64,000 bases of DNA from JBBRHQ01 sp963840235 (GTDB taxonomy: Bacteria; Actinomycetota; Thermoleophilia; Solirubrobacterales; 70-9). Within the stretch, counting starts at the first letter, position 1. Every line of letters starts with the position of its first letter. The notes beneath the pieces are model-generated. The model saw only the letters and a list, made by a program, of their open reading frames with translations. It did no database searches and was not told the DNA's origin. The translations under genes were made by a program, and so were the position numbers. Below, piece by piece: positions 19,448-28,066 of the stretch. The stretch is from positions 1-64,000 of the forward strand of contig CAWIYC010000002.1 in NCBI GenBank assembly GCA_963840235.1, given 5' to 3'.

Positions 19448-20497
19448 CTAACCGGGTGTCCGAAGATCGAGCTTCAGCACCTGGAGGGAGCGCCACGGGA
19501 ACTTCGACAATAGCCGGTCCGGGAACTGGTTGCCGAAGATCTTTGGGTAGGGATTGCTCCCGGTCGAGGCGGGATCCTCGCCGTAGAAGGCGACCACGCC
19601 GGCGCGGTCGCGGACCACGATCCCGTAGCGCTGGGCTGCCTCAGCCATCATCCTGGTCATCGGGGGTAGGTTGAGTTTCTTCAGGTTGAGTGTCGGGTCG
19701 AGCCTCAACCGGGCGCCCTCGGGAAGCGAGTTAGGGCTCTGGCTGTCGCCGTCACCACGGGTCGCCGGCCAAGACCAAACACCTGCGCGTGCGTGGGGGA
19801 TCGCCATCGCCAGCGCATGATCGATGCTTCCTCGCTGAAGCTCCTCGATGGTCATCAATCCCCCAAGGAACGGCAGGCCGGTCGCCGTCGCTCCCCACCA
19901 GGGCTGGGCGCCGGACCAGGAATCCGGCGTGTAGTAGCCCGGATTGGTCGAGACATTGTGCATCGCCCCGGCTGCTCTGGCGTGCCAGCCGTCGGGACGC
20001 ATCTCCATCTTCCAGAACTCCCACATCGTGTCGGTGGCAGGCTGCCAGATGACCATGTGCTTGTCGGTGCCGGCGGCGGGTTTGGCGCCCGGGGGGATCG
20101 GGACGGCGTCGATCGCCTTCTGCAGGTCGACTGCGCTTCCGTCAAGCGTCACCCTGAGGTTCGGCTGGTTGAGTCCGACTGTGTAGACCGGAGTGCTGTA
20201 TTCCCTTGTGTTGATTCCTGGGCCGTAGTGGCGGGAGAGCTCGGAATTGACTTCGGTCACCAACCCACGGACCATGGCTCCCGAGTTTGGATCGATACGA
20301 GCTGTGCTGGCCAGCGGCGCATTCCAATAGCTCTGGGGGGAGAAGATTCGTGCCCCGGTTGGCCCGGCAGATGCTTCGAGGGGGGCAGAGCCTGTTGTCG
20401 CGAGCACAAGCAGCGAGCCAAACGCCGCCAGGGAACGGCTGAGCTTCGCCCCAAAGGGGGCGACGCCCGCGATCTGCGCGTTTCGACGGGGCATCAA
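19448..20497 (-). CDS. Secreted protein of unknown function, intact tandem paralogue (copy 2)
   Basis: The 349-residue product has a signal peptide (hydrophobic LAAFGSLLVLATTGSAPLEA, about residues 24-43). A mature domain starts ARIFSPQSYWNAPL and ends within the last residues LQVLKLDL. Striking conserved runs are SRHYGPGINTREYSTPVY, DKHMVIWQPATDTMWEFW, WWGATATGLPFLGGLMT, GSIDHALAMAIPHA and LPPMTRMMAEAAQRYGIVV. His/Asp pairs and many Trp residues suggest an extracytoplasmic carbohydrate-active or binding protein, but no named family is recognised. It lies six bases upstream (on its strand) of the broken copy, so the pair arose by tandem duplication. Its position at the edge of the polysaccharide locus suggests a role in glycan processing or attachment. 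Confidence 0.8.
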   Translation of the reverse strand: MMPRRNAQIAGVAPFGAKLSRSLAAFGSLLVLATTGSAPLEASAGPTGARIFSPQSYWNAPLASTARIDPNSGAMVRGLVTEVNSELSRHYGPGINTREYSTPVYTVGLNQPNLRVTLDGSAVDLQKAIDAVPIPPGAKPAAGTDKHMVIWQPATDTMWEFWKMEMRPDGWHARAAGAMHNVSTNPGYYTPDSWSGAQPWWGATATGLPFLGGLMTIEELQRGSIDHALAMAIPHARAGVWSWPATRGDGDSQSPNSLPEGARLRLDPTLNLKKLNLPPMTRMMAEAAQRYGIVVRDRAGVVAFYGEDPASTGSNPYPKIFGNQFPDRLLSKFPWRSLQVLKLDLRTPG

Positions 20498-20708
20498 GCT
20501 TGTATCGACGGCTGGAGCACCGACGCTTAGCTTCGCCTCCGTGATCGATTTGAACGGCAGCTCCCGCCTGTACGGGGGGTCGGCCTCGAGCGCCTGAGCA
20601 TGGTCCGTCTCCCAAGCGCTTGGCCCGCCTCAACGTATGTCCGAGGCAGCCACGGATTCTCACCATCGAAGGCCAGCCCCACGGTAACGTGCGCCACTCG
20701 CAGCAGCG

Positions 20709-21929
20709 GTGCCTGGGCCAACCGCGACGGTCGTGGTGGGTCTTCGAAAGCTTCGTCGGAAAGGGCAAACCTTGATTAGGGCAGGCAGAGCAGAAAGCGA
20801 CAAGCCCGGGGGTACGGGGCCGCGGCGGAAGAAGCTCCTCCTCTTTGCGGCAGTCTGCATGCTCGGGCTGGTGGCGGGGTCCGCCGCACAGGGCTCAAAC
20901 GCGACCAAACCTCATCACGGGCACAGCCATGCCCGCCTGCCTGCCAAGTTCTTCGGCATAAACCCGAACCCGGGCCTCCCATCCGCCGCGGCCTTCGCAA
21001 GGATGCGAGCTGGGGGAATCCGCAGCTACAGGGCACCCGTCTACTGGCATGGGATCAACTACGCCCCCGGGGCATTCGATTGGGTCCTCCTCGACCTGGC
21101 GGTGCGGCGTGCTGCCGCGGAAGGCATAGATGTTCTCCCCTTCATCTTCGGCACCCCGTACTACGTGAACCCGAATGAACTCGATATGCCGGTCGGCTCG
21201 GCCGCCGAGGAGCGGGCATGGACGGGGTTCCTGAGAGTCCTCATCGCCCGGTATGGGCCACACGGCACCTTCTGGGCACTCAACCCGACTGTCCCCTACT
21301 CACCGATTCGCTACTGGCAACTCTGGAACGAGATGAACATCGACTCGTTCACCAAGCCAATCTCGCCGGCCGGCTACGGGCGGCTGCTGAAGATCTCCCG
21401 CGACACGATCAAGAAGGCCGACCCCGGCGCGAAGATAGTCATCGGCGGCCTGTTCGGAGAGCCCTACCGTCCGAAGCTCAATGGGGACATGAACGACCTC
21501 ACCTTCATGAAGCGGCTCTACCAGATCAAGGGGATCAAGTCCACCTTCGACGCCTACGCCCTGCACCCCTACGCGGCCACCGCGAGCGTCATGAAGAGGC
21601 AGATCATCAACACTCGCGCGCTGATGAAGCGGTCGGGGGACGGAGCAACGCCCCTCTGGGTCGACGAGTTCGGCTGGGGCTCCGGGCATGACATATCCCT
21701 GCCCTCGGCGAGGGGACCGAGAGGCCAAAAGAAACAGCTCGAGCTTGCCTACGGGATGCTGAGAAGGAACCGGACCCGGTGGAAGATCGGCCGGACCTAC
21801 TGGTTCTCCTGGGATGACGATCCGATTACGGCGTGCGCAATCTGCAAAGGGTCAGGTCTGTTCACCTCTGCCGGCAAGCCAAAACCCGCTTGGTATGCCT
21901 TCGTGAAGCAGACGGGCGGAAAGAGCTAG
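20709..21929 (+). CDS. Secreted glycoside hydrolase, clan GH-A (beta-xylosidase/cellulase-like)
   Basis: A basic N-terminus and hydrophobic segment (KKLLLFAAVCMLGLVAGSAA, about residues 42-61) form a signal peptide. A His-rich linker follows, and then a TIM-barrel domain from KFFGINPNPGL. The proposed acid/base Glu is in IRYWQLWNEMNIDSF and the nucleophile Glu in PLWVDEFGWGSG, the spacing of clan GH-A (GH39/GH5-like) retaining hydrolases. It ends with AWYAFVKQTGG. GTG at 20709 gives a long leader; TTG at 20772 is a possible alternative. Such an exported hydrolase in an exopolysaccharide cluster usually trims, releases or clears the polymer. The sugar specificity is unknown. Confidence 0.82.
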   Translation: MPGPTATVVVGLRKLRRKGQTLIRAGRAESDKPGGTGPRRKKLLLFAAVCMLGLVAGSAAQGSNATKPHHGHSHARLPAKFFGINPNPGLPSAAAFARMRAGGIRSYRAPVYWHGINYAPGAFDWVLLDLAVRRAAAEGIDVLPFIFGTPYYVNPNELDMPVGSAAEERAWTGFLRVLIARYGPHGTFWALNPTVPYSPIRYWQLWNEMNIDSFTKPISPAGYGRLLKISRDTIKKADPGAKIVIGGLFGEPYRPKLNGDMNDLTFMKRLYQIKGIKSTFDAYALHPYAATASVMKRQIINTRALMKRSGDGATPLWVDEFGWGSGHDISLPSARGPRGQKKQLELAYGMLRRNRTRWKIGRTYWFSWDDDPITACAICKGSGLFTSAGKPKPAWYAFVKQTGGKS

Positions 21930-21975
21930 CAGATTCCCGACTACCCGATTTGCGGGTTGTGACAGCCTCTTGCTT

Positions 21976-22476
21976 ATGCCCGGGCCCGTCAACGATGCTC
22001 CGCACCGGCTCATTGACGAGGTGGCATTCGGAGACGAGGTGGTCGTCCGCTCGTTCACCAACCTCTACGGGTGCCGGATCGGATCGAGGACGCGGGTGGG
22101 GACGTTCGTCGAGATCCAGCGTGGGGCAGAGATCGGGTCCGATTGCAAGATCGAGAGTCACTCGTTCGTCTGCGAGGGGGTCTCGATCGGCGACGAGGTG
22201 TTCATCGGACACGGCGTCGTCTTCATCAACGACAAGCTCCCGCGGGCGACGACGGACGACGGGGCCCTCAAGGGTGGGGAGGACTGGGAGTTGCTCACCA
22301 CCACCGTCGAGCGGGGGGCCTCGGTCGGCTCAGCGGCGGTGATCCTGGGCGGAGTGCGGATCGGGGAGGGGGCGATGGTCGGCGCCGGCTCGGTCGTCAC
22401 CCGCGACGTGGCGGCTGGAGCGACGGTCGCCGGCAATCCCGCTCGCGAGGTCGAGTCGAACCGGGCCGCTTCCTGA
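21976..22476 (+). CDS. Hexapeptide-repeat N-acetyltransferase (WbpD/WlbB-like)
   Basis: This 166-residue protein is almost wholly left-handed beta-helix, with repeats such as CRIGSRTRVGTFVEIQRGAE, VFIGHGVVFINDKLPR, GASVGSAAVILGGVRIGEG and VVTRDVAAGATVAGNPAREV. The combination HGVVFINDKLPRA with an N-terminal TNLYGC is typical of UDP-2-acetamido-3-amino-dideoxy-glucuronate N-acetyltransferases (WbpD/WlbB). The next gene, four bases downstream, is a DegT aminotransferase, the enzyme that makes the amine this acetyltransferase would use. The ATG at 21976 is preferred over TTG at 21970. This strongly suggests synthesis of a diacetamido-dideoxy or similar amino sugar. The preceding dehydrogenase step is not encoded in the window. 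Confidence 0.85.
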   Translation: MPGPVNDAPHRLIDEVAFGDEVVVRSFTNLYGCRIGSRTRVGTFVEIQRGAEIGSDCKIESHSFVCEGVSIGDEVFIGHGVVFINDKLPRATTDDGALKGGEDWELLTTTVERGASVGSAAVILGGVRIGEGAMVGAGSVVTRDVAAGATVAGNPAREVESNRAAS

Positions 22477-22480
22477 GCAG

Positions 22481-23605
22481 ATGGTCGAGGTTACCCAGCA
22501 GCAGATTCCCTTTGCCGGCCTGGACCGGCAGCACGCCGCAATGGGTGAGGACCTGCGTCGCACGCTGGACCGGGTGATCGGCCGCAGCGCCTTCATCCTC
22601 GGCGAGGAGGTTGCGGCATTCGAAGCCGAGTTCGCTGACTACGTCGGGGTTCGCCACTGCGTCGGCGTCTCATCCGGCACCGCTGCCCTGACGATCGCGA
22701 TGCTCGCCTCCGGCATCGGACCTGGTGATGAGGTGATCGTGCCGGCGATGACCTTCATCGCCTCGGCCTTGGCGGTGATCCACGCCGGGGCGATCCCCGT
22801 TCTATGCGACGTGCAGGAGGGCAACGGCCTGATAGACCTCGATTCCGCCGGGGCCCAGGTCGGCGAGAGGACGGCGGCGATCATCCCCGTTCATCTCTAC
22901 GGTCAGCTCTGCGACATGGACGCGGTCGGCGATTTCGCCGAGAGCCACGGGCTCGCGGTGATAGAAGACGCGGCGCAGGCCCACGGTGCCGGCCCCCCCG
23001 GCCGGCGGGCGGGCTCTTTCGGGCTTGCTGCGGGCTTCAGCTTCTATCCCAGCAAGAACCTTGGCGCCCTCGGCGACGGCGGGGCGATCTGCACCGACGA
23101 TCCTCAGGTGGCCGAGCGCGCGCGCAGCCTCCGCGATCTGGGCCGCGGCGAGGACGGTGTCCACCGGGAACGGGGTTTCAATCAGCGGCTCGACGGCATC
23201 CAGGCTGCGGTGCTGCGGCTGAAGCTGAGTGATCTCGACAGCGCAAACCATGCCCGACGGCGCCATGCCGCCCGCTATCGAGCCCAGCTACCGGCGGGGC
23301 TACGCACGCCGGAGGACCTCGAGGCCTCGTCCGTCTATCACCTGTTCCCAATTCGCTGCGGTGATCGCGACGCCCTCCGGAGCGATCTCGGTTCCGCCGG
23401 AATTGAGACTGGAATCCACTACTCGCCTGCGCTCGACGGCCATCCGGCGCTGGCCGGAGAACTGCCCGCGGGCTCGTTCGAGGCTGCGACCGCCTGGGCC
23501 GAGGAGGAGCTCTCGCTGCCGATCTTCCCGGACCTGAGGGAGGACGAACTGGAGCGCGTCGTGGAGGTCACGGCCTCCTGGCACCGTCGCTTCCTCAACC
23601 GCTGA
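22481..23605 (+). CDS. DegT/DnrJ/EryC1-family PLP aminotransferase (WbpE-like)
   Basis: The 374-residue protein has the fold-type I aminotransferase features of sugar aminotransferases: VGVSSGTAALTIAM (PLP-phosphate contacts), PGDEVIVPAMTFIASALAV, AVIEDAAQAHGA (Asp for the pyridine nitrogen) and FYPSKNLGALGDGGA, with the PLP-binding Lys in PSKN. It is soluble and cytoplasmic. It transfers the amino group of glutamate to a nucleotide-linked keto sugar. It follows the WbpD-like acetyltransferase with a gap of four bases, so the two probably act in sequence. The exact sugar (3-amino or 4-amino) cannot be told without modelling. It marks the end of the polysaccharide locus. Confidence 0.9.
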   Translation: MVEVTQQQIPFAGLDRQHAAMGEDLRRTLDRVIGRSAFILGEEVAAFEAEFADYVGVRHCVGVSSGTAALTIAMLASGIGPGDEVIVPAMTFIASALAVIHAGAIPVLCDVQEGNGLIDLDSAGAQVGERTAAIIPVHLYGQLCDMDAVGDFAESHGLAVIEDAAQAHGAGPPGRRAGSFGLAAGFSFYPSKNLGALGDGGAICTDDPQVAERARSLRDLGRGEDGVHRERGFNQRLDGIQAAVLRLKLSDLDSANHARRRHAARYRAQLPAGLRTPEDLEASSVYHLFPIRCGDRDALRSDLGSAGIETGIHYSPALDGHPALAGELPAGSFEAATAWAEEELSLPIFPDLREDELERVVEVTASWHRRFLNR

Positions 23606-23836
23606 CCTCGTCGGAATCCCAATTCCGCCGGCTCAAGGTGGGCTCGCGGCCCCCGCGCCCTGCCGAGAGTCGGAGTTTCTCGCAGCCGGCATGCGGCGGA
23701 CTACGGATGCCTGCCGCGGATCCGGCGACATAGGCTGGCGAGCCGACGAGAGCCGTCCCGGGAGAAGCGAGGCGTCACGGATTGCGATGAGTCGGATTGC
23801 AGGCACACAGGTCACTTTCACCGGACCCGGTCGGCG

Positions 23837-25327
23837 ATGAGCAAGCGGTCGATCACGCGGCGACAGCTGATCGGCAGCGCGACCGCCGCGAGCGTTGCCA
23901 CGACACTTCCTGCGGGAGCGGCCTGGGGGGCGCAGCGCGGCACCCGCCGCGCCGACGTTGCGATCGTCGGCGGGGGTCTCGCCGGCCTCACCGCTGCCCG
24001 GGCGCTCGCTCGGGCCCGGCACTCGGTAGTGGTGATGGAGGCCGACGACCGCGTCGGCGGGCGAACCGAGAACCACCCGATCGGCGGTGGCGAGATCAGC
24101 GAGCTGATGGGCGAGTATGTCGGACCGACCCAGGACCGGGTCGTTCGCCTCGCCCGCCGGCTGGGGATCCGCACCTTCAAGACTTACAACCAGGGCGAGA
24201 GCGTCCTCTTCCTCAACGGTCAACGCTCGACCTACCCGGCATCCGTCGGCATCCCCACCGATCAGCCGCTCTTTGGCGACACCCTCGCCGCCCTGCAGAG
24301 CTTCGACGCTCTCGTGGCCCAGGTGCCCCTGCAGGAGCCATGGCGTGCGGCCCAGGCCTCTGACTGGGACGCCCAGACGCTCGAGACGTGGATCGGGGCC
24401 AACATCGCATCCGCCGATGTGCGAAAGCTCTTCGAGGCCGCCGTCAACGCGATCTGGGGAGCCGAGCCGCGCGACCTCTCGCTCCTTTACGCGCTCTGGT
24501 ACGCGCGGGCCGCGGGCAACGAGACCACGCCCGGCAGCTTCCTGCGCCTGATCAGCACCGGCAACGGAGCCCAGGAGAGCCGCTTCGTCGGTGGCTCGGA
24601 GCTGATCTCCATCCGCATGGCCGCCAAGCTGGGGCAGCGCGTCGTCGTCGACTCGCCCGTGCGACGGATCACGCAGGACCGCCACGGGGTCACGGTCGAG
24701 TCCGAGCGCGTCACCGTGCGGGCTCGTCGGGCGATCGTGGCAATCCTGCCCGCGCTGACAGCGGCGATCGAGTTCAATCCCCCGCTGCCGGGACCGCGGG
24801 CTCAGCTCATACAGCGCATGCCGCACGGCACCCTGGCCAAGGCGGAAGCCGTCTATGACCGGCCGTTCTGGCGCGACGACGGACTCAGCGGTCAGGCCAT
24901 CTCCGACACCGGACCGGCGAGAACCACCTTCGACAACTCACCGCCAGACGGGCGCCCGGGCGTCCTCTTCGGCTTCGTCGGCGGCCACGACGCCCGCGCC
25001 TGGATGAAGCGGTCCCCGAGCGCTCGACGGGCCGCGGTGCTCGACAACCTCGCCACCTTCTTCGGCGAACGGGCCCGGCACCCGCGCTCCTACATCGAGG
25101 ACGACTCGGCGGCCGAAGAGCCCTGGATCCGCGGCTGCCCCACGGTGACCCTGCCTCCCGGCGTCCTCTCCGACTTCGGCCCGGCGATCCGGGCGCCGAT
25201 CGGGCGCGTACATTGGGCTGGCAGCGAGACCTCGATCTTCTGGGCCGGATACATGGATGGGGCCGTACGTTCCGGCGAGCGGGTCGCCAAGGAGGTCCGA
25301 GGCAAGCTCAATGGACGCGATGCCTGA
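23837..25327 (+). CDS. Tat-exported flavin-dependent amine oxidase
   Basis: The 496-residue product starts with a twin-arginine signal (SITRRQLIGSATAASVATTL), so it is probably folded and loaded with FAD before export. The FAD-binding dinucleotide fold follows (VAIVGGGLAGLTAARALARA, then a VMEADDRVGGRTE motif). The C-terminus has VHWAGSETSIFWAGYMDGAV, the flavin-contacting end of monoamine-oxidase-family enzymes. It would oxidise a primary or secondary amine to an aldehyde, ammonia and hydrogen peroxide outside the membrane. The substrate is unknown. The next gene, a secreted propeller protein, follows by 12 bases. It is one of three amine-oxidase homologues in the window. Confidence 0.88.
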   Translation: MSKRSITRRQLIGSATAASVATTLPAGAAWGAQRGTRRADVAIVGGGLAGLTAARALARARHSVVVMEADDRVGGRTENHPIGGGEISELMGEYVGPTQDRVVRLARRLGIRTFKTYNQGESVLFLNGQRSTYPASVGIPTDQPLFGDTLAALQSFDALVAQVPLQEPWRAAQASDWDAQTLETWIGANIASADVRKLFEAAVNAIWGAEPRDLSLLYALWYARAAGNETTPGSFLRLISTGNGAQESRFVGGSELISIRMAAKLGQRVVVDSPVRRITQDRHGVTVESERVTVRARRAIVAILPALTAAIEFNPPLPGPRAQLIQRMPHGTLAKAEAVYDRPFWRDDGLSGQAISDTGPARTTFDNSPPDGRPGVLFGFVGGHDARAWMKRSPSARRAAVLDNLATFFGERARHPRSYIEDDSAAEEPWIRGCPTVTLPPGVLSDFGPAIRAPIGRVHWAGSETSIFWAGYMDGAVRSGERVAKEVRGKLNGRDA

Positions 25328-25339
25328 TGGAGGAGATCG

Positions 25340-26876
25340 ATGCAGAAGCCCAGTCTGACCATCGCCTCCCTGGCAGCCCTGGCGGCGCTCGTCCTGACGA
25401 CGCCAGCATGGGCAAGCTCCACACACTTCGGAGAGGCGTCTGCCGACGGGCGCCACGTCTTCTTCGAGACGAAGCTGGCGCTGCTGCCGGCCGACAACGA
25501 GGATCGCTTCGACGTCTATGACTGGCGAGCCGGCGGCGCGACCCTCGCCTCCGTCGACCAGACGGGCTCGAACTTTTCCCGGGGGGCCCACTTCCTCGAT
25601 GCCGCAAGCGACGGGGGGTCCGTCCTCTTCTCGACCTATGCGCCGCTGATCGGGCCCGACAGTCCTTCCGGCGACTCCGACATCGACATCTTTCGCTCCT
25701 CCGGGGGCACGATCACCAGGGTTTCAACCGGGCCGACCGTGCGCACCTGCGGAACCTGCTATGCGCCGCGACGCATGGTTCATCGGCGCGTCCCCAGATC
25801 TCTCGCGCGTCGTCTTCTACACAAGAGACCGGCTGACCGCCCAGGACACGGATGACCAGGACGATGTGTACGCGCGCGAGGGAGGGACGACGACCCTGCT
25901 CTCGATCGGCCCCAGCGGCGGCAACGGCGACTTCAGGATCGATGCGGAAGGGGCGTCTGCGTCGGCAACGAGCGTCTTCTTCAGCACCTCAGAGTCGCTC
26001 GTCCCCTCCGACACGACGCCGGATTCCTACGATCTCTACCGCAGGTCTCCGGCCGGGCTGGATCGGATCGTCCACGAGCAGTTCTTTCACCAGTCCTCGA
26101 GTTCGGGAGACCGGGCGATCTTCTCGAACAGGGGGCGCCTGGTCCCGGCGGACACCGATTCGCAGTCCGACATCTACGAGTGGACCGGCACCGGGGAAAT
26201 CAGGCTGCTGACCAAGGGAGCCGGTAGCCGCGGCAACGGCCCCTTCACGACCCGATGGGTCGGGCAGTCGGACGACGCCCGCCGCGTCGTCTTCTACACC
26301 GACGAGCGCCTGGTGCCGCAGGACAACGATTCCCTCCGCGATCTATACGTGGCGTTCAACGGGACGGTCAAGCTGGTCTCGACCGGCCCGCGTGGCGGCA
26401 ACGGCCCCTTCGAACCCCGCTTCGGGGGCATCTCCGCCAACGGCAGGTTCACCTACTTGATGACACAGGAGCGGCTCGTGCGCCGCGATCGTGACCGGGC
26501 GTCCGACCTCTACATGCGGGGCAGGGGGAGGACGACGCGAATCTCGCGCCGAGGAGGCCGCTTCGCCGCCTCCTCGGCTAACGGCAAGACGGTGCTCTTC
26601 ATCTCCGCCAAGCCCCAGGAATCCGCTGATCGCGACGCCAACCCGGACCTCTACCGCTATTCAAATGGCCGGGTCAAGCTGCTCTCGAGGGGACCGCGTG
26701 GAGGCAACAGCAACGCTCGCTTCGCCTACGTCGTCTTCGCGGGCGCGACTCCGAACGCCAGAGACGCCTACTTCTACACCTACGAGCAACTGGTCGCCGC
26801 CGACCGCGACAACCAGGAGGACCTTTACGCCCACACGCGAGGCGGGATCCGGCTGATCACGAGGCGGGCGGGCTAA
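25340..26876 (+). CDS. Secreted TolB/PD40-like beta-propeller protein (one frameshift)
   Basis: A good ribosome site (GGAGGAGATCG) precedes the ATG at 25340. A signal peptide (LAALAALVLTTPAWA) leads into about nine repeats of roughly 50 residues. Each has a 'hhFxT...Lh..D.D...DhY' core, for example VVFYTDERLVPQDNDSLRDL and AYFYTYEQLVAADRDNQEDL. Such repeats form a beta-propeller like TolB. The frame shifts by one base near 25765, between TCGTCYAP and DAWFIGASPDLSRVVF; both halves are clearly one gene. No catalytic residues are obvious, so a binding role outside the cell is likely. The order with the upstream amine oxidase suggests co-transcription. The frameshift may be a sequencing error. 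Confidence 0.75.
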
Positions 26877-26946
26877 CCGCTGTTGCGCTCTTCGAAGACG
26901 TAGGCGAGAGTGGGTGGGGCTGGGTATGCCCGCCCGAAGCCCCGGT

Positions 26947-27084
26947 CTACCCCTGAAGGCCCGCTGCCTCGAAGGCCTTGGCCGGATCGTTGAACCACTC
27001 GAAACGGATGGCCTTCCCATCCCGAATCGTCCATACGTATCCCTGGCGCCTTTCGACCGCGATCCCGCTTCCGTGTCCCTTGGG
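26947..27084 (-). pseudogene. Truncated SnoaL/NTF2-like domain remnant (C-terminal end only)
   Basis: On the reverse strand this stretch reads GSGIAVERRQGYVWTIRDGK followed by AIRFEWFNDPAKAFEAAGLQ and a TAG stop at 26949-26947. This is the last beta-strands and closing helix of a SnoaL-like/NTF2-fold protein ('YTxRDGKIxRxEWFxDxxEALEAAGL'). There is no start. The frame hits a stop at 27093-27091, and homology ends exactly where the next gene's coding region begins. The 5' two thirds of the gene are absent, so this is a remnant, probably left by a deletion or by insertion of the neighbouring gene. Confidence 0.6.
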
Positions 27085-27085
27085 G

Positions 27086-27775
27086 CTAGGTCAGGAGCGC
27101 CACGCCGACCGCGACCAGCCACAGCGACCAAAGGATGTAGGCGATCGGGGTCAACTGGCCCGCGAGCTTCCATCCCGAGGGCTCGAAGGGACCGAGGAAC
27201 TCCGCTGCGGAGATCAGGAACAGAGGCCCGATGACGACGCCGATGAACCCGAGCCAGCCTGGAACTGAGTCCGCCTGGATCAGAGCGACCCCGGTGAGGA
27301 CTGACCATGCGCCCGTGAGCGTGTAGCCGAGGTGCTCGCCGACGGCGACCCCGAGGTAGCGGTTGAACGACTGGAAGACGACATCGACGGCCTCTCCTCG
27401 GGCTGAGGTCGCCTCGGCCTCGTCTGCCACACGGGCCAGGTACGGGACGAGGAACGGCCAGCGAATCAGGCCGAGGAACTGGACCACCGAGGCGAGGACT
27501 CCGAGGACCACCGAGAGGCCGACCAGGGTCCTGTCGGCGCCGCCCAGCTGAGCGCCGAGCAAGACCACGAGCGGAGCAAAGAGGACCGCAGAGAGCGCGA
27601 ACAACCACCAGACCAGCAGCAGAGTCGATCCGCCTTCGCGAAATCGCTCCAGCACCTCGTGCGTCGGCTGGCGCAGAATGTCCGGATAGTCGAAACGCTG
27701 CGCCAGCATCACGAATCCCACGTTGAAGAGGATCGGAACCACGATCATGACGACGCCGGTTACGGCTTCGCTCAC
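27086..27775 (-). CDS. DUF4386-like integral membrane protein
   Basis: This 229-residue protein has about six hydrophobic helices (for example MIVVPILFNVGFVMLAQRF near the N-terminus, LFALSAVLFAPLVVLLGAQL, and IAYILWSLWLVAVGVALL at the C-terminus). The arrangement FNVGFVMLAQRFDYPDILR, an early helix followed by 'FDYPDILR', is typical of the DUF4386 family of small membrane proteins in actinobacteria. The function of the family is not known. The gene ends directly against the SnoaL-like remnant and is followed on its strand by nothing obviously related. A short membrane protein gene lies 25 bases upstream on the same strand. Confidence 0.75.
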   Translation of the reverse strand: MSEAVTGVVMIVVPILFNVGFVMLAQRFDYPDILRQPTHEVLERFREGGSTLLLVWWLFALSAVLFAPLVVLLGAQLGGADRTLVGLSVVLGVLASVVQFLGLIRWPFLVPYLARVADEAEATSARGEAVDVVFQSFNRYLGVAVGEHLGYTLTGAWSVLTGVALIQADSVPGWLGFIGVVIGPLFLISAAEFLGPFEPSGWKLAGQLTPIAYILWSLWLVAVGVALLT

Positions 27776-27799
27776 TCGACCCCTCCGCGCATGTTCTGG

Positions 27800-27949
27800 C
27801 TATCCATTCCGGCGGGAGAACCAGCCGGCCAATGCACCGAGCACCACTCCGGCCTCGGGCGCGAGGGGGACGTCGGTGGTCAGGCTGACGAGGATGCCGA
27901 GAGCCAATCCGGCAAGCGCGCCGAGCCCGATCGCGGCTCCGGTGCTCAT
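27800..27949 (-). CDS. Small membrane protein, 49 residues
   Basis: From the ATG at 27949 the product is MSTGAAIGLGALAGLALGIL, continuing into a second short hydrophobic stretch (EAGVVLGALAGWF) and ending SRRNG. It is Gly/Ala-rich with one or two membrane helices, like glycine-zipper proteins. An in-frame start at 28000 would add 17 residues without hydrophobic character. It sits 25 bases upstream of the DUF4386 gene on the same strand, so they could be co-transcribed. The function is unknown and the call rests on composition and position only. Confidence 0.5.
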   Translation of the reverse strand: MSTGAAIGLGALAGLALGILVSLTTDVPLAPEAGVVLGALAGWFSRRNG

Positions 27950-28066
27950 GGAGTCGAAGTCCTCAAGTCTGCTGCCCCCGTTACCTCCCCGGATCCGCAC
28001 ATCGGGGGGAAGTATCCCTAACGGCGGTGGAGAGGTCCCACCACTGAGGGCGTCATACCCGCAACG

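Noticed and set aside
20527..20721. Reverse-strand frame between copy 2 and the glycoside hydrolase
   Set aside because: 65 codons without a ribosome site, family match or conserved pattern; treated as intergenic.
25755..25775. Programmed frameshift in the propeller gene
   Set aside because: No slippery heptamer or following structure was seen; a simple indel is more likely.
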